Shown here: piece by piece, positions 7,410 through 14,763 of the stretch
How positions within the stretch are numbered: position 1 is the first letter of the stretch
Layout of the letters: every line of letters begins with the position of its first letter
NCBI GenBank assembly: GCA_026988095.1
Contig: JALSLX010000148.1
Span: 1 to 32,935 of the forward strand
Source: Thiotrichaceae bacterium
GTDB lineage: Bacteria; Pseudomonadota; Gammaproteobacteria; Thiotrichales; Thiotrichaceae
Length of the DNA stretch: 32,935 nt
Direction: 5' to 3'
The notes under the pieces: generated by a model
The model's database searches: none
Seen by the model: the letters and a program-made list of their open reading frames with translations, nothing else
Told to the model about the DNA's origin: nothing
Translations under genes and position numbers: made by a program

Positions 7410-8519
7410 ATGAAAACTAAATATACCATTCCAGTAATGGTTTCTACGGCGGTCTTACTCGCCGCCTGTGGCGGAGGAAGCGATACTACTTCCACACCCA
7501 CAAAATCCAGTTTCAATTTAACAGGTACTGTTCCTGGTACTTTGATTGAAGCCTTCTGTGAAGACGGTTCTTATTACTCTGTAAATTCAGATAATAATGG
7601 AACTACTCAACACCCCTTTTCACTAAAAATACCGGTAGACCTATCTTGTCGCTTAGTGATGACAACTAATGAGGATGATATTGCAAAAAAAGTAGTTACT
7701 CCTATCAAGTTCACTAACAAAGATGGAGTGACCAGCATCGCCTTTATAGGCACCGAAGATACAGACTTAGGCTATGTTGACCTTGCCCTAAACAGGGATA
7801 ACATGACTTTAGATATTGAAGGTGATGGCGTAGAAGATGACCCCAAAGAGGTTTATATTGATGATTTTTCAATTGAAATAGTCGACAAAGCGGACAACGA
7901 CCCTTTAGATAAAAATAACGATGACATCATCGACATCTATGAAGATGATGACAATGACGGCATCAATAATCACGACGATGATGATGATGACAATGATGGT
8001 GTTAAAGATAAAGATGATAGGGACTTCGATAACGATCACGATGGTGATGGTATTGATGACCGAGATGACATCGATGATGACAACGATGGCTTAGAAGATA
8101 GACATGACGATGATGATGACAACGATGGCATTAAAGACAACGTCGACAATGATGATCGTGATGATGACGATAGATACGACGACGATGACGACCGAGATGA
8201 TGATGATGATCGATACGATGACGACGACGATAGATATGATAATGGAAACGGAAGCATCAACCCAACAGTCGTTACAACACCCTCTGCAGGAAGATTATTA
8301 GCATCGCAATGCGCCCAATGTCACCGCACTGATGCAAACCCAAATAAAGGCTTCGAAGATTTACTTGGAGAAGAAATTTATGGTGAACTTAATGAAATGA
8401 AAAGAGAAAATAAATGGGAGCTTATGCACTTTCAAGCAAAAGGATATTCTGATGCTCAAATACGTTTAATGGATGAATACTTCAACACCCTTTCAAGCAA
8501 TAATAATGGAGATGATTAA
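7410..8519 (+). CDS. Asp-rich TSP3-like lipoprotein with C-terminal FccA-like c-type cytochrome domain
   Basis: Start ATG at 7410 (the GTG at 7398 is part of the GTGGAG ribosome site); 369 residues. Layout: lipoprotein signal with lipobox LLAAC (Cys20); an N-terminal domain to about residue 155; then about 120 residues dominated by Asp with TSP3/EF-hand-like units such as DDDNDGINN, DDNDGVKD and DGDGIDDRDD; a short linker; and a haem-binding CAQCH at about 301-305. After the haem motif comes a single-haem class I cytochrome tail with candidate axial Met in KWELMHFQAKGYSDAQI, which resembles the small subunit (FccA) of flavocytochrome c. The next gene, 2 bp away, is FccB-like, so this is probably its electron-accepting subunit tethered to a membrane. 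Calcium binding by the acidic region is inferred. The fusion is unlike ordinary FccA, which lacks such a spacer. Confidence 0.85.
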   Translation: MKTKYTIPVMVSTAVLLAACGGGSDTTSTPTKSSFNLTGTVPGTLIEAFCEDGSYYSVNSDNNGTTQHPFSLKIPVDLSCRLVMTTNEDDIAKKVVTPIKFTNKDGVTSIAFIGTEDTDLGYVDLALNRDNMTLDIEGDGVEDDPKEVYIDDFSIEIVDKADNDPLDKNNDDIIDIYEDDDNDGINNHDDDDDDNDGVKDKDDRDFDNDHDGDGIDDRDDIDDDNDGLEDRHDDDDDNDGIKDNVDNDDRDDDDRYDDDDDRDDDDDRYDDDDDRYDNGNGSINPTVVTTPSAGRLLASQCAQCHRTDANPNKGFEDLLGEEIYGELNEMKRENKWELMHFQAKGYSDAQIRLMDEYFNTLSSNNNGDD

Positions 8520-8521
8520 TC

Positions 8522-9775
8522 ATGAATACTTCATCACGTAGAAACTTTTTAAAATCACTCGGCGGTGCTACAGCATTAGCATCATTTCCAACACTTTTAC
8601 ATGCTGCGACTAATGGCTCAAGAGTTATAGTTATTGGCGGAGGTTTTGCTGGCGCAACAGCGGCCAAATACCTTAAGCATTGGTCACCAGACCTAAATGT
8701 AACTTTAGTTGAGCCGAATGCACAATACCGCTCTCCTATTTTAAGCAATCTGGTTCTAAATGGCCAAAGAGCATTAGGTGATATTTCTTTCAACTACAAT
8801 ACCTTAAACACAAAATACGGCGTAAATATCGTAACAAAGTGGGTTCAAGGCATTGATAGTGCCGCAAAAATGGTTGAATTAAGCGATGGAAGTAAGTTGG
8901 AATATGATCGATTGATCGTAGCGCCCGGCATTTCATTTAATCCTGTTGATGGATTAGATTTTGCCAAAGTACCACATGCTTGGCAATCAGGAGAACAGCT
9001 ACTACTGTTAAAGCAACAGCTTGATGCAATGCCTATCGGCGGAACTTTTGTCATGACCATTCCCCCTTCTCCTTATCGCTGCCCTCCTGGCCCTTATGAA
9101 AGAGCTTGCATCATCGCGGACTACTTAAAAACCAACAATCCTGGAGCAAAGGTTGTCGTACTTGATGCCAATCCAGATATTATCGTTGAAAAGGAAACAT
9201 TCAGCCATGCATTTGATGTTACTTACAAAGGTATCGTTGAATATCATAAGAGCGTGACATTAGAGTCTGTAGACTCAGATGCACGCACAGCATTTACCAG
9301 TGCAGGCGAGTTTAAATCTGACGTGTTAAATGTTATTCCTGTACATTCTGCAGGTAAAATCGTTCTTGATTCTGGCTTAGCCAACCATGCTACTGGTAGA
9401 TGGGCAGATGTAAACCCTATTAGTTACGAATCAACCGCCATTCCTGACATACACATAATCGGTGATTCTCAAGGCACTGGACAACCTAAAGCAGGGCATA
9501 TCGCAAATGCTGAAGCTAAAGTATGTGCTGACGCAGTCATTCGTTTATTAGCTGGTGGTTTACCGTATGCTGCACCAATGACTAACTCCGCTTGTTACAG
9601 CCCTATTTCAACAACGACTGCCTCATGGTTAACAGCCGTTTATGGTTACGATGCAGCGACAGACACCATGAAGAAAGTGGTAGGTTCTGGCGGAGCATCA
9701 ATCGGCGTTAGCAGAGAAAACCACAGGGATATGTTCACGTGGGCTAACAGCCTATTTGACGACACTTTTGCTTAA
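8522..9775 (+). CDS. fccB: Flavocytochrome c sulfide dehydrogenase flavoprotein subunit (FccB/SoxF-like)
   Basis: This 417-residue periplasmic FAD enzyme begins with a twin-arginine signal, SSRRNFLKSLGG. The FAD-binding Rossmann motif VIVIGGGFAGATAA lies at about residues 35-48. The FCSD signature PPSPYRCPPGPYERA carries Cys187, and a second conserved Cys358 is in NSACYSPI; these match the redox-active cysteine pair of FccB. The C-terminal FCSD flavin-binding domain is complete. FccB oxidises sulfide to sulfur or polysulfide and passes electrons to the c-type cytochrome subunit, here probably the Asp-rich protein encoded 2 bp upstream. The transcript ends at a hairpin about 20 bp past the stop. 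Other substrates are possible because FCSD-like proteins are broader than sulfide oxidation. Confidence 0.92.
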   Translation: MNTSSRRNFLKSLGGATALASFPTLLHAATNGSRVIVIGGGFAGATAAKYLKHWSPDLNVTLVEPNAQYRSPILSNLVLNGQRALGDISFNYNTLNTKYGVNIVTKWVQGIDSAAKMVELSDGSKLEYDRLIVAPGISFNPVDGLDFAKVPHAWQSGEQLLLLKQQLDAMPIGGTFVMTIPPSPYRCPPGPYERACIIADYLKTNNPGAKVVVLDANPDIIVEKETFSHAFDVTYKGIVEYHKSVTLESVDSDARTAFTSAGEFKSDVLNVIPVHSAGKIVLDSGLANHATGRWADVNPISYESTAIPDIHIIGDSQGTGQPKAGHIANAEAKVCADAVIRLLAGGLPYAAPMTNSACYSPISTTTASWLTAVYGYDAATDTMKKVVGSGGASIGVSRENHRDMFTWANSLFDDTFA

Positions 9776-9793
9776 GGATGTTGCGAGGGAAAC

Positions 9794-9835
9794 TCTGATG
9801 CCTTTTTGCGAGGGAGGCATCAGATCTTTTTCTTT
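9794..9835 (+). terminator. Rho-independent terminator after fccB
   Basis: TCTGATGCCT (9794-9803) pairs perfectly with AGGCATCAGA (9815-9824) and is followed by TCTTTTTCTTT. The loop contains a second copy of the 10-mer TTGCGAGGGA that also sits just before the hairpin (9781-9790). Confidence 0.85.
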
Positions 9836-9850
9836 AAGCAATTAACTAAC

Positions 9851-10015
9851 ACCTGAATCAGTGACTTCACTACGGCACAGTACGCAAGCTATTGATTCAT
9901 CACGAGTTTAAAAAAATACCCGCTTAACCTATGGGTGAAGCTAAGATTTTTTAAATTCTCGTGCTAAACCAATATCTTACGCCCTGTTATCCGCATTGAA
10001 GTCACGGATTCAGGT
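9851..10015. repeat. About 165-bp imperfect foldback element (MITE-like)
   Basis: This fills most of the 319-bp gap between fccB and folE2. The ends ACCTGAATCAGTGACTTCA (9851-9869) and TGAAGTCACGGATTCAGGT (9997-10015) are inverted repeats with one mismatch in 19. Pairing continues inward along almost the whole element, for example CGCAAGCTATTGATT against the complement of AACCAATATCTTACG, and CACGAG-TTTAAAAAA against TTTTTTAAA-TT-CTCGTG. AAC occurs on both outer sides and may be a 3-bp target duplication. Several mismatches become G-U pairs only in a minus-strand transcript. It lies between two terminators, so it is not obviously part of either flanking mRNA. It has no ORF. Confidence 0.65.
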
Positions 10016-10058
10016 AACAATAAAAAAGAGCCACTTTATGTGGCTCTTTTTTATTGTT
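10016..10058 (-). terminator. Strong bidirectional terminator after folE2
   Basis: A perfect 19-bp inverted repeat (10016-10034 with 10040-10058) surrounds the loop TTTAT, with core AAAAAAGAGCCAC / GTGGCTCTTTTTT. It provides a GC stem plus a T-run on both strands. It serves the minus-strand folE2 and also blocks read-through from the left. Confidence 0.93.
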
Positions 10059-10094
10059 AGTTTTTATTTCTAAATGGTTATTTATAAACAATCA

Positions 10095-11069
10095 CTAATG
10101 TGGAAATTCCCGTGGATCATCACGATAACCCCCATCAACACCTTTAGTCACAATCGCAACCGCATCGTGCGGATGTAAACTCTCCATGTGGTTCACTCGA
10201 ATCCAAAAATCATCCAATGTATCGTCTTTATTTAATTCTGCCTGAACGCGTCTTGCTGCATCTTCACAAAACATTAAATTTGCAGCATTCAATCGTGCAA
10301 ACTCTTGCTCATCCGCACGCTTTACAGCAGCTTGAACAGGAGTAGGCAAAGCCGTTTCAATCTGATCAATTAAACGAGATATAGGCATATCATCAACTTT
10401 ATCAGATAACTTTACGCGAACTTGAGCAATTGAGCGTTGACTATGCGGTGTTGCAGAAATACCTTCTGGAGTACCTAGCCATTCATGTACTTTTTCAAGA
10501 TCAACTGAGCCTGATTTTCCAAATTCATCTTGAAAGCCTTGCTGAATAATATCGCGCGACAGTGCCGCGGAACATGGACAGGTTGATGAATACGGTACTT
10601 CAATACTAAGCTCAGTTGTGATTACCCCTTTTCTTAAAGAAGTAATAGGACGAACTTTATAAGCCTTCCAGCCTGTATTATCACTCTTCAATGATTTACG
10701 GCGTTCAAAAAATTCTAAACGGCATTCCAAGTAAGCGCTATCACTAATACCTTCGTGCGACTCAACAAAGTATTCAACAATTTCACGCAATAGCTTTGGC
10801 GTAATAACATTATCGCTAAGCATTTGATCAACCGCCAAATAGAGGCGCGACATATGAATGCCCTTGCTTTTTGGATCAGTAAGGTTAACGTAAGCTTGAA
10901 CGCGCGCAACGGTTTGAATCTGTGCACCATTCCCATTGAGCATATGCACGGGCAATTCAATTTCGCTCATGCCAACCCAGTTTAAGGGCGCATTTGGTCC
11001 CTTATGAGGTTCATTTGCGATATCGGGTAAATCACAACTATTATCTGTACAGCCTTCACTTGCACTCAT
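10095..11069 (-). CDS. folE2: GTP cyclohydrolase I type IB (FolE2)
   Basis: This 324-residue protein has FolE2/GCYH-IB hallmarks. These are the zinc/catalytic cysteine region YSSTCPCSAALSRD, the motif TPHSQRSIAQV, LNAANLMFCEDAARRVQ and the C-terminal VNHMESLHPHDAVAIV. The enzyme converts GTP to 7,8-dihydroneopterin triphosphate for folate or queuosine synthesis. Unlike FolE it can use metals other than zinc, and it is often induced under zinc limitation. I looked for a Zur-type operator upstream and saw no convincing one. The N-terminus has two extra cysteines (GCTDNSCDLP). The gene is monocistronic and ends at a strong terminator. Confidence 0.95.
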   Translation of the reverse strand: MSASEGCTDNSCDLPDIANEPHKGPNAPLNWVGMSEIELPVHMLNGNGAQIQTVARVQAYVNLTDPKSKGIHMSRLYLAVDQMLSDNVITPKLLREIVEYFVESHEGISDSAYLECRLEFFERRKSLKSDNTGWKAYKVRPITSLRKGVITTELSIEVPYSSTCPCSAALSRDIIQQGFQDEFGKSGSVDLEKVHEWLGTPEGISATPHSQRSIAQVRVKLSDKVDDMPISRLIDQIETALPTPVQAAVKRADEQEFARLNAANLMFCEDAARRVQAELNKDDTLDDFWIRVNHMESLHPHDAVAIVTKGVDGGYRDDPREFPH

Positions 11070-11159
11070 ATGGAAGAGTCCTGAAATTATAAGCAGACAG
11101 CGATTATATTAGTCATCATCACAATATGCACTTACTATTATTTTCTGTAAGGAAGTCTG

Positions 11160-11232
11160 CTTTTTCGATATTTTGTACGCTAATATTTAGTACAAATCAT
11201 CGAAAAAGGGGAGGGGTGGTCTATAAAAACAC
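11160..11232. repeat. G-rich dispersed repeat, copy 1 (with inverted partial partner)
   Basis: TACAAATCATCGAAAAAGG (11191 onward), a G4AG4 variant of the G-run, then TGGTCTATAAAAAC matches the repeat consensus. A partial inverted copy, CTTTTTCGATATTTTGTA (11160-11177), faces it across 13 bp. It lies between folE2 and the histidine phosphatase gene, just downstream of the latter's stop. Confidence 0.75.
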
Positions 11233-11235
11233 CTA

Positions 11236-11841
11236 TTAAAACTCTAAAGACCGTAGTTCAGCTGTTTCTAAATGCTTTAAGTCACGCTGGCATGATGCTG
11301 GGAGTTTGTTAAAGGCAGTTAGAAGCACTTGCAAGGTATCACCATGCGCTACAAGCAAGAAAGTTTGATCATCATAATAGCTTTCAAGTGACCAAACAAA
11401 TGCGCTTACACGTTGCATTACCGCATCGGCACTTTCAACATTATTACTGGTGTGAGAACTATCTAAAGCATCCTTGTCCCAAACAGTTTGATAATGTTCA
11501 TTACTCAATAATTCAAAGCTACCAAAGTCACGTTCACGTAATCTTGGCTCTGGCTCTATCAAGTATTCGGTACCCAATATTTCCCCAGCAATAACAGCAG
11601 ATTCGTAAGCACGTTTGAAGTCAGAACTAACAATGCGTGTTTTTGACCCCAGTAATTCATCAGCTTTTGCTTTCTTAATGGTTGTTTCGATTTGGGCGCG
11701 CCCCTCATCGCTTAAACCGTATTTATCTAAACCATTTTCTGGGGTACTAACAATGATGCCTTCTATATTTGCAAGGCTTTCACCATGGCGTAATATAAAA
11801 TATTTGTTATTTAATTCTGTAATGTCTATTAGCTGATTCAT
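11236..11841 (-). CDS. Histidine phosphatase family protein (phosphoglycerate-mutase-like)
   Basis: The 201-residue product has the branch-1 histidine phosphatase signature RHGES with the phospho-acceptor His19. The second arginine motif is SSDFKRAYESA, the acid/base glutamate lies in RLRERDFGSF, and the distal catalytic histidine is in LLVAHGDTLQ. Substrates of this family range from phosphoglycerate to alpha-ribazole phosphate and sugar phosphates; nothing here narrows the choice. It is transcribed away from the urate cluster. A dispersed G-rich repeat begins a few bases past its stop. Confidence 0.9.
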   Translation of the reverse strand: MNQLIDITELNNKYFILRHGESLANIEGIIVSTPENGLDKYGLSDEGRAQIETTIKKAKADELLGSKTRIVSSDFKRAYESAVIAGEILGTEYLIEPEPRLRERDFGSFELLSNEHYQTVWDKDALDSSHTSNNVESADAVMQRVSAFVWSLESYYDDQTFLLVAHGDTLQVLLTAFNKLPASCQRDLKHLETAELRSLEF

Positions 11842-11953
11842 GCGCGTAATGTAACAGAAATGATTTCAAAAAACTCTCAAAATTACACCCTGTTGCTTTT
11901 TCCTTATTTTTCAACTACTTTTTACACAGGACATATTTTAAAAGGAGAAGAAT

Positions 11954-13282
11954 ATGAGCAGACCAACCGCAGAGCAACTGCGCGACCCCGATTACACCCC
12001 ACCAATTCACGTAGCCATTCCGCTAGGTATTCAACACGTTTTAGCCATGTTTGTGAGTAACTTCACACCTGCCATTATTATTGGTTTAGCCGCAGGCTAT
12101 AGTTTTGGCTCACCCGATTAAGTCTATATGATTCAGGTTGCCATGTTATTTTCTGGCATTGCCACCCTATTTCAAACCATTGGTTTTGGCCCTGTAGGTG
12201 CGCGTTTACCCATAATGCAAGGCACGAGTTTTGCCTTTATTCCCGTTATGATTCCTGCCGTTAAAACCGTGGGTATGGCGGGTTTATTTGGTGGTATTTT
12301 AGTCGGTAGCATTATTCACACATTGCTCGGTTTCTTTATTGGGCGTATTCGCATTTGGCTACCTCCACTGGTTACTGGATTGATTGTTCTTACTATTGGC
12401 CTATCATTAATAGAAGTGGGTATTAAATATGCCGCTGGTGGCGTACCAATGATGGGCAAGCCTGAATTTGGATCAGGTCATCACTGGATGCTTGCTGGCA
12501 TTGTTATAGTAGTTACGTTACTTCTCAAATCATTTACCAAAGGCTTATTATCATCAGCCTCTGTTCTGATTGGCTTATTAGCAGGTTACGGTGTTGCTTA
12601 TATGATGGGCGATGTAAACCTAGGAAAAGTTGCTGGTGCTGCTTGGTTTATGATCCCTGAGCCTTTCAAATATGGGGTTACTTTTGACCCAGGTGTCATT
12701 ATTGGTATTACACTTATGGCATTTGTTAGTGCAATTGAAACCGTTGGCGATATTTCAGGTGTTACCAAAGGTGGCGCACAACGTGAAGCAACCGCAAAAG
12801 AAATATCAGGCGGTACATTTGCCGATGGTATTGGTTCATTTGTCGCTGGAATTTTTGGCGGGTTACCCAATACATCATTCAGCCAAAACGTAGGCCTCAT
12901 TGCGTTAACAGGCGTTATGAGCCGTACTGTTGTGACTATCGGTGCTTTATTATTAATCCTTTGTGGCTTAATTCCAAAAGTTGGCGCAGTTATCTCGACC
13001 ATGCCTATCTCAGTTTTGGGTGGTGGTGTTATCGTTATGTTTGGCATGGTTGCTTCTGCAGGCTTGAATATGCTGTCTGATGTAAAATGGAATAGTCGCA
13101 ATATGTTGATATTTGCCATAGCATTATCGGTTGGACTTGGTATAAAAGCAGTACCAGAAGCATTGCAACATTTATCAGGTACACCTGTATTGGATACCAT
13201 CAAAATGTTGCTATCAACAGGCTTATTACCTGTCGCGCTTATAGCCGTTATACTCAACGTGGTATTACCCGAAGAAGATTAA
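11954..13282 (+). pseudogene. NCS2 family urate/xanthine permease interrupted by an in-frame TAA
   Basis: An ATG at 11954, preceded by a good AAAGGAGAAG site, opens a frame encoding MSRPTAEQLRDPDYTPP and the first NCS2 segment IPLGIQHVLAMFVSNFTPAI. It meets TAA at 12119-12121 (codon 56). The same frame continues without any shift as VYMIQVAMLFSGIATLFQ and carries the NCS2 signatures SAIETVGDISGVTKGGAQRE, NTSFSQNVGLIALTGVMSR and many membrane helices to 13282. Relatives usually have Leu at the stop position (SPDLVxMIQ), so a single TTA-to-TAA change would explain it. Without the stop the protein would be 442 residues, a normal length. The track's 384-residue ORF from 12128 would lack the first helix. 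Position at the head of urate genes suggests a urate or xanthine importer. It may be a true nonsense mutation, a sequencing error or a read-through site. Confidence 0.88.
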
Positions 13283-13334
13283 TTTTGACTTCCTTTTTGT
13301 TTTTATAACGGATTGTCGTTTATAGCAACAAACT

Positions 13335-13363
13335 AAAACGGCGCATTATTTATGCGCCGTTTT
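13335..13363 (+). terminator. Terminator between the permease and 8-oxoguanine deaminase
   Basis: AAAACGGCGCAT pairs perfectly with ATGCGCCGTTTT around the loop TATTT. The A- and T-runs on the two sides make it bidirectional in principle. It separates the permease gene from the deaminase, so the catabolic genes probably have their own promoter in the AT-rich 50 bp that follow. Confidence 0.88.
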
Positions 13364-13416
13364 ACCGCCTATACTTTCCACCTATAATTAATTAAAAAAA
13401 ATTAACTAAAAATTTT

Positions 13417-14763
13417 ATGAAAATCTGGATAAAAAACCCACTATCAATATTAATAGATAACGACACAGATGCCCGTGGCGGCATTGTAATATCTAATAAC
13501 AAAATTACCGAAATACTGGCTTTAGGCGAAGTACCTTCTGAGCAAGTAGATCAAACCTTTGATGCCTCTGAGCACGTTGTCTTACCTGGCCTCATCAACA
13601 CGCATCATCATTTCTACCAGACACTGACACGTGCTTTTCCCGATGCGTTAAATAAAGAATTATTCCCGTGGCTCAAAAGCCTTTACCCTGTTTGGGCGGG
13701 CTTAACTGAAGATTTAATTCACGTTTCTACGCGCTTAGCATCGGTTGAGTTATTGCTGTCGGGCTGTACTACGGCGGCAGATCATCACTATATTTTCCCC
13801 GAGGCTGCTCGTGAGGCCTTAGATGTTCAAGTTGATGCGATTCAATCCGTCGGCATACGCGCAACACTCACCCGTGGTTCGATGAGCTTAGGTGAAGATA
13901 ATGGCGGACTGCCACCGCGCAACACGATTCAAACCGAAGACGCAATCTTGGCAGATTGTGATCGCGTGATTAATGAATATCACGATGCCAGCGAAGGTTC
14001 GATGATGCAGGTAGCGCTTGCGCCCTGCTCCCCTTTTAGTGTTACCGAAGATTTAATGAAAGAGAGTGCCATACTAGCGCGCGAAAAAAATGTACGTCTA
14101 CACACACATCTAGCAGAAACCTTTGACGAGAATGATTTCTGCATCAAAGTATTTGGCGTTCGCCCTGTCGATTATTTAGAGCGTGTCGGCTGGATGGCTG
14201 ACGATGTATGGCTGGCTCACGGTATCCATTTTAATGATGACGAAATTATTCGATTAGGTAAAGCAGGTGTAGGCGTAACCCACTGCCCTAGCTCCAATAT
14301 GGTTTTAGGTTCGGGGCAATGTAAAACCTTAGATTTAGAGAAAGCGGGTAGCCCTGTCGGTTTAGGTGTCGATGGTTCAGCATCGAGTGATTGCTCCAAC
14401 TTAATTCAAGAAACTCGCCAAGCCATGTTATTACAACGCTTACGTTATGGCTCAGCAGGCATTACGCATTTTGATGCTTTTCGTTGGGTAACAAAAGGCT
14501 CTGCACGATGTTTAGGGCGTGATGATATTGGAGAGATTGCCCTAGGCAAACAGGCAGATTTAGCCTTATTTAAACTTGATGAGATTCGCTTTTCTGGTTC
14601 TGGTGATCCCTTAGCGGCATTATTATTATGTGGCGCACACAAAGCAGACCATGTGATGGTTGCTGGTGAGTGGAAAGTTAAAAATGGTGAAGCGGTTGAT
14701 GTAGACATAGATGAATTAATGGCAGAACACCAAAAAGCAGCGAAAATATTGGCACAAACATGA
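13417..14763 (+). CDS. 8-oxoguanine deaminase
   Basis: This 448-residue amidohydrolase closely matches the 8-oxoguanine deaminase group: LPGLINTHHHFYQTLTRAFP with metal ligands H63 and H65, then ELFPWLKSLYPVW and LLLSGCTTAADHHYIF. The second metal-site histidine is in LHTHLAE (H231), the third in HGIHF, and the aspartate is D319 in GLGVDGSASSD. The enzyme hydrolyses 8-oxoguanine to urate and ammonia, so it feeds the downstream urate pathway directly. That context separates it from guanine or cytosine deaminases and AtzA-like chlorohydrolases, the main alternatives. No clear ribosome site precedes the ATG. Its stop overlaps the uraD start by 4 nt. Confidence 0.9.
   Translation: MKIWIKNPLSILIDNDTDARGGIVISNNKITEILALGEVPSEQVDQTFDASEHVVLPGLINTHHHFYQTLTRAFPDALNKELFPWLKSLYPVWAGLTEDLIHVSTRLASVELLLSGCTTAADHHYIFPEAAREALDVQVDAIQSVGIRATLTRGSMSLGEDNGGLPPRNTIQTEDAILADCDRVINEYHDASEGSMMQVALAPCSPFSVTEDLMKESAILAREKNVRLHTHLAETFDENDFCIKVFGVRPVDYLERVGWMADDVWLAHGIHFNDDEIIRLGKAGVGVTHCPSSNMVLGSGQCKTLDLEKAGSPVGLGVDGSASSDCSNLIQETRQAMLLQRLRYGSAGITHFDAFRWVTKGSARCLGRDDIGEIALGKQADLALFKLDEIRFSGSGDPLAALLLCGAHKADHVMVAGEWKVKNGEAVDVDIDELMAEHQKAAKILAQT

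Noticed and set aside
8036-8301. Ser-rich minus-strand and Met/Thr-rich plus-strand ORFs in the Asp-coding tract
   Set aside because: They are alternate-frame translations of the GAT/GAC repeat and have no independent support.
9851-10015. Foldback element as an integron attC site
   Set aside because: No RYYYAAC / GTTRRRY core pair is present at the ends and no integrase is nearby; the AAC motifs do not have the required partners.
9776-10094. CRISPR array or tRNA in the 319-bp gap
   Set aside because: There are no regularly spaced direct repeats and no cloverleaf; the gap is explained by two terminators and the foldback element.
11070-11159. Zur operator upstream of folE2
   Set aside because: No convincing GTTATA-N-TATAAC-like dyad; only scattered AT-rich matches.
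11860-12060. 66-residue ORF before the permease
   Set aside because: It is out of frame with the permease N-terminus, which is clearly coding from 11954; this is a shadow.
12598-13257. 219-residue minus-strand ORF inside the permease gene
   Set aside because: It is antisense to strong NCS2 motifs, is long only because of codon composition, and has no recognisable domain.
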